A stretch of DNA of 36,801 bases from Planctomycetota bacterium (GTDB lineage Bacteria > Planctomycetota > Phycisphaerae > Tepidisphaerales > Tepidisphaeraceae): positions 1-36,801 of the forward strand of contig JBCDCH010000039.1 of NCBI GenBank assembly GCA_039182125.1. Reading direction: 5' to 3'. The notes under the pieces are model-generated. The model worked only from the letters and a program-made list of their open reading frames with translations. It was not told the origin of the DNA and ran no database searches. The position numbers and the translations under genes are program-made. This document shows, piece after piece, positions 34,335 through 36,801 of the stretch. Position 1 is the stretch's first letter; every line of letters begins with the position of its first letter.

Positions 34335-36801
34335 TTGGAAAACGAAAACCAGGACCAAGGCGCCGTCTCCGCGAGCGCCGACTCTCAGGACGAGAAGCCC
34401 AATCCCGCCGCCCGCCGCCGACGTCGCCGCCGACGCAGCGCTCCCGAAGCCGAACCGGTCGAGACCGTCGTCGCCGAGGAGCCGGCCGTGGTCGAAGCGC
34501 TTGCCGACGACATTGATGACGAGGACGTCGAGGTCACCGATGTCGAGGACGTCGATGTCGAGGCCGACGAGATCGACGAGCCCGTCGACGAAGAGGACGA
34601 CGACGAAGCCGCTGAAGAGGAAGCGTCCGACGACGACTCGGACGAGGATGACTCGGACCACGACACTGACGACGAGCCCGAGGAAAAGCCCAAGAAGAAC
34701 AAGCGCGTCCTGAAGGACATCGGCCTCGGCCCCGACGGCAAGCCCAAGAACCCCCGCAAGCGCCGCACGCGCCAGGACCGCGAGGCCAACGTCTACCGCG
34801 ACCGCGAGGAAGACGCCGACGCCGCCGACCGACCCGCCCCCGCCAAGCGTGCCCGCCCCGAGCCGCAGCGCAAGGAGATGTTCATCAACGTCACCGAGGG
34901 CGAGGAGTGCCGCATCGCCCTGCTCGAGGACGGCGTACTCGAAGAGCTCTACCTCGAACGCACCACCACCGCGACCAACGTCGGCAACATCTACCTCGGC
35001 AAGGTCAACAACGTCGAGTCCTCCATCCAGGCCGCGTTCGTCGACTTCGGCTACGGCCGCAACGGCTTCCTCCACGTCCAGGACCTGCACCCCTGGTACA
35101 TGGGCTCCCAGGGCAAGAACATCGTCGAGCGCGTCGGCAAGAAGCTCGGCCGACGCGACCGACCGCCCATCCAGCAGTGCCTGCGCCGCGGCGACCAGAT
35201 CATGGTGCAGATCATCAAGGAAGGCATCGGCACCAAGGGGCCCACGCTCTCCTCATACCTGTCCATCCCCGGCCGCTACCTCGTGATGATGCCCGGCGTC
35301 ACGCAGATGGGCGTCTCGAAAAAGATCGAGGACGAGCCCGAACGCCGACGCCTCCGCAAGATCCTCGACGGCCTCGAACCGCCCAAGGACGTCGGCTTCA
35401 TCATCCGCACCGCCGGCGTCGGCAAGACCAAGGCCGAGATCGAACGCGACTTCAAGTACCTCGTCCGCGTCTGGGAAGCGATCGAGAAAAAGCGCAAAGC
35501 CTCCAAGCCGCCCGTCGAGCTCTACTCCGAGGGCGACTTGGTGACCCGCACGATCCGCGACGTCTGGACCAGCGAACTCGACCGCGTCGTCGTCGACGAC
35601 AAGGACACGCTCGACCGCATCGAGGGCTTCTTCAAGCTCGCGATGCCCCGCACCAAGCACAACATCGAGCTCTACACCGACACCGAGCCGCTGTTCAACA
35701 AGTTCGGCATCGAGCCGGAGGTCGAGAAGATGTTCAGCCGCGAGGTGCCGATGAAGTCGGGCGGCTCGCTGGTCATCGACGCGACCGAGGCCGTCGTCGC
35801 GATCGACGTGAACAGCGGCAAGTTCCGCGTCCACGATGACGCCGAGGAGACCGCCTACCGCGTCGACCTCGAAGCGGCCGACGAAATCTGCCGCCAGCTG
35901 CGCCTGCGTGACCTGGGCGGCGTGGTGCTGTGCGACTTCATCGACCTGCGCTACCGCCGACACCGCGAAGCGCTCCACGATCGGCTCACCGAGAACTTCG
36001 AACGCGACAAGGCCAAGAGCCGGCACCTGCCGATGAACGAGTTCGGCATCGTCGCGATCACCCGCCAGCGCATGCGGCCCGACCTCAAGAAGGCCGTCTT
36101 CATGCCCTGCCCCCTCTCCGACGGCACCGGCTGGATCAAGACGCCCGAGTCGATGGCGCTGGAAGTCATGCGCAAGCTCCGCGTCGCCGCCGCCCACAAG
36201 AAGGTCCGCCGCATCGACGTCTCGCTCTACCCGACCGTCGCGACGCACATGCTCAACCACAAGCGGATCAACCTCGCCGAGCTCGAGGACGCGACCGACA
36301 AGGACATCTTCGTCCGCGCCGATGACGAACTCAGCGCCGACGACATCAAGCTGGTGCTCTTCGACGAGCGCGAGGGGCTGGTGTTCATGCCCGAGTTGGA
36401 CGTCACGCCCGAGAGCACAAAGAACCACAAGGCGTCGCTCCCCGTCTCCGACCTCGACCAGCCGCGCGGCAAACGCCGCCGGCGCGGCAAGCTGTTGGCC
36501 AAGGACGACTCCGGCGTGGGCAGCTTCGACGCCGAGGTGCTCGAAGACCCGGACGAGGACGACGAGGAAGACAAGCCCAAGAAGCGTCGCCGTCGTCGTC
36601 GTCGCGGTCGCGGCGGCAAGGACCGCGACGGCGAGACCAACACCGAATCAGCCGAGCGGGACGAAGATGCAAACCCGTCTTCCGGAGAGGACGAAGATGC
36701 ACCGGCCGAGCCGGAAGCGGACGCTTCGGACGGGCCGACGGACGAGGCGGAGGAGGCCGATGCCCCGACCGGCCGCCGGCGTCGCCGCCGGCGCGGTCGC
36801 G
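34335..36801 (+). CDS. rne: Ribonuclease E/G, 3' end outside window
   Basis: Endoribonuclease for mRNA decay and rRNA/tRNA processing; at least 822 codons with no stop before the window end. The start is TTG 34335 (MENENQDQGAVS), because no ATG/GTG exists in this frame after the stop at 34143 and the next Met is at the S1 domain. Seen: an N-terminal extension of about 180 residues with an eight-Arg run and very acidic stretches, S1 domain from residue 182 (MFINVTEGEE...), RNase E/G catalytic AIDVNSGK (D491) and CDFIDLRYRRHR (D534), TRQRMRPDL, then CPLS (592-595) where CPxC normally forms the zinc-link. A C-terminal tail alternates acidic blocks with Arg runs (RRRRRRRGRGG), likely RNA- or protein-binding. 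Confidence 0.92.
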   Translation, partial: MENENQDQGAVSASADSQDEKPNPAARRRRRRRRSAPEAEPVETVVAEEPAVVEALADDIDDEDVEVTDVEDVDVEADEIDEPVDEEDDDEAAEEEASDDDSDEDDSDHDTDDEPEEKPKKNKRVLKDIGLGPDGKPKNPRKRRTRQDREANVYRDREEDADAADRPAPAKRARPEPQRKEMFINVTEGEECRIALLEDGVLEELYLERTTTATNVGNIYLGKVNNVESSIQAAFVDFGYGRNGFLHVQDLHPWYMGSQGKNIVERVGKKLGRRDRPPIQQCLRRGDQIMVQIIKEGIGTKGPTLSSYLSIPGRYLVMMPGVTQMGVSKKIEDEPERRRLRKILDGLEPPKDVGFIIRTAGVGKTKAEIERDFKYLVRVWEAIEKKRKASKPPVELYSEGDLVTRTIRDVWTSELDRVVVDDKDTLDRIEGFFKLAMPRTKHNIELYTDTEPLFNKFGIEPEVEKMFSREVPMKSGGSLVIDATEAVVAIDVNSGKFRVHDDAEETAYRVDLEAADEICRQLRLRDLGGVVLCDFIDLRYRRHREALHDRLTENFERDKAKSRHLPMNEFGIVAITRQRMRPDLKKAVFMPCPLSDGTGWIKTPESMALEVMRKLRVAAAHKKVRRIDVSLYPTVATHMLNHKRINLAELEDATDKDIFVRADDELSADDIKLVLFDEREGLVFMPELDVTPESTKNHKASLPVSDLDQPRGKRRRRGKLLAKDDSGVGSFDAEVLEDPDEDDEEDKPKKRRRRRRRGRGGKDRDGETNTESAERDEDANPSSGEDEDAPAEPEADASDGPTDEAEEADAPTGRRRRRRRGR

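Overview
The window is GC-rich, almost gap-free bacterial DNA, and it looks chromosomal. Three short secreted proteins end in PEP-CTERM sorting tails (PEP motif, hydrophobic stretch, Arg run). Together with planctomycete-like conserved hypothetical proteins, a Ser/Thr kinase with a C-terminal membrane anchor and sparse Shine-Dalgarno (SD) use, they suggest Planctomycetota, probably class Phycisphaerae. This is inferred from protein character; no rRNA gene is present to confirm it. I saw no tRNA, rRNA, CRISPR array or prophage.

Layout. 0-4.2 kb: Ser/Thr kinase, PEP-CTERM protein, replicative helicase dnaB. 4.2-5 kb: a small mobile island, a minus-strand REP-associated Y1/HUH transposase (RAYT) bracketed by two pairs of REP hairpins. 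5-11.5 kb: amidase, lipoprotein, polyprenyl synthase, DinB-fold protein, DXP synthase and two more PEP-CTERM proteins; the two isoprenoid genes both feed isoprenoid synthesis. 11.6-13.1 kb (minus): heavy-metal-associated (HMA) protein, moaC, flavin reductase. 13.4-18.2 kb: a candidate small RNA, ybaB, a large membrane-anchored protein, dnaX with an apparent programmed frameshift, and a trpG/pabA-type amidotransferase. 18.2-20.2 kb: ACT protein, small conserved protein, ribokinase-family kinase, small membrane protein. 20.2-26 kb: a putative ABC-2 export system (large membrane protein, ATPase, 2-TM protein, single-chain double permease). 26-30.9 kb: MOSC protein, glutamate dehydrogenase, membrane protein, ksgA, two small conserved genes, DUF502 protein. 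31-34 kb: hpf, ptsN, HPr, ptsI, a regulatory phosphotransferase set without any sugar permease. 34.3 kb to the end: an RNase E/G gene that runs off the window.

The most striking general feature is how genes start. About fifteen genes have a TANNNT hexamer exactly 5-7 bases before the start codon and no SD. That is the geometry of a -10 box driving a leaderless mRNA. A second group (three PEP-CTERM genes, dnaB, gdh, the HMA gene, hpf, HPr, RNase E) has a purine-rich SD instead. The window seems to use two translation-initiation modes side by side.

Other highlights are the dnaX slippery A10 tract followed by a near-perfect 25-bp inverted repeat, a terminator-ended small RNA candidate with C-rich loops upstream of ybaB, divergent -10 boxes that overlap by two bases, a RAYT gene whose stop codon lies in its own REP element, and an RNase E with a degenerate zinc-link.
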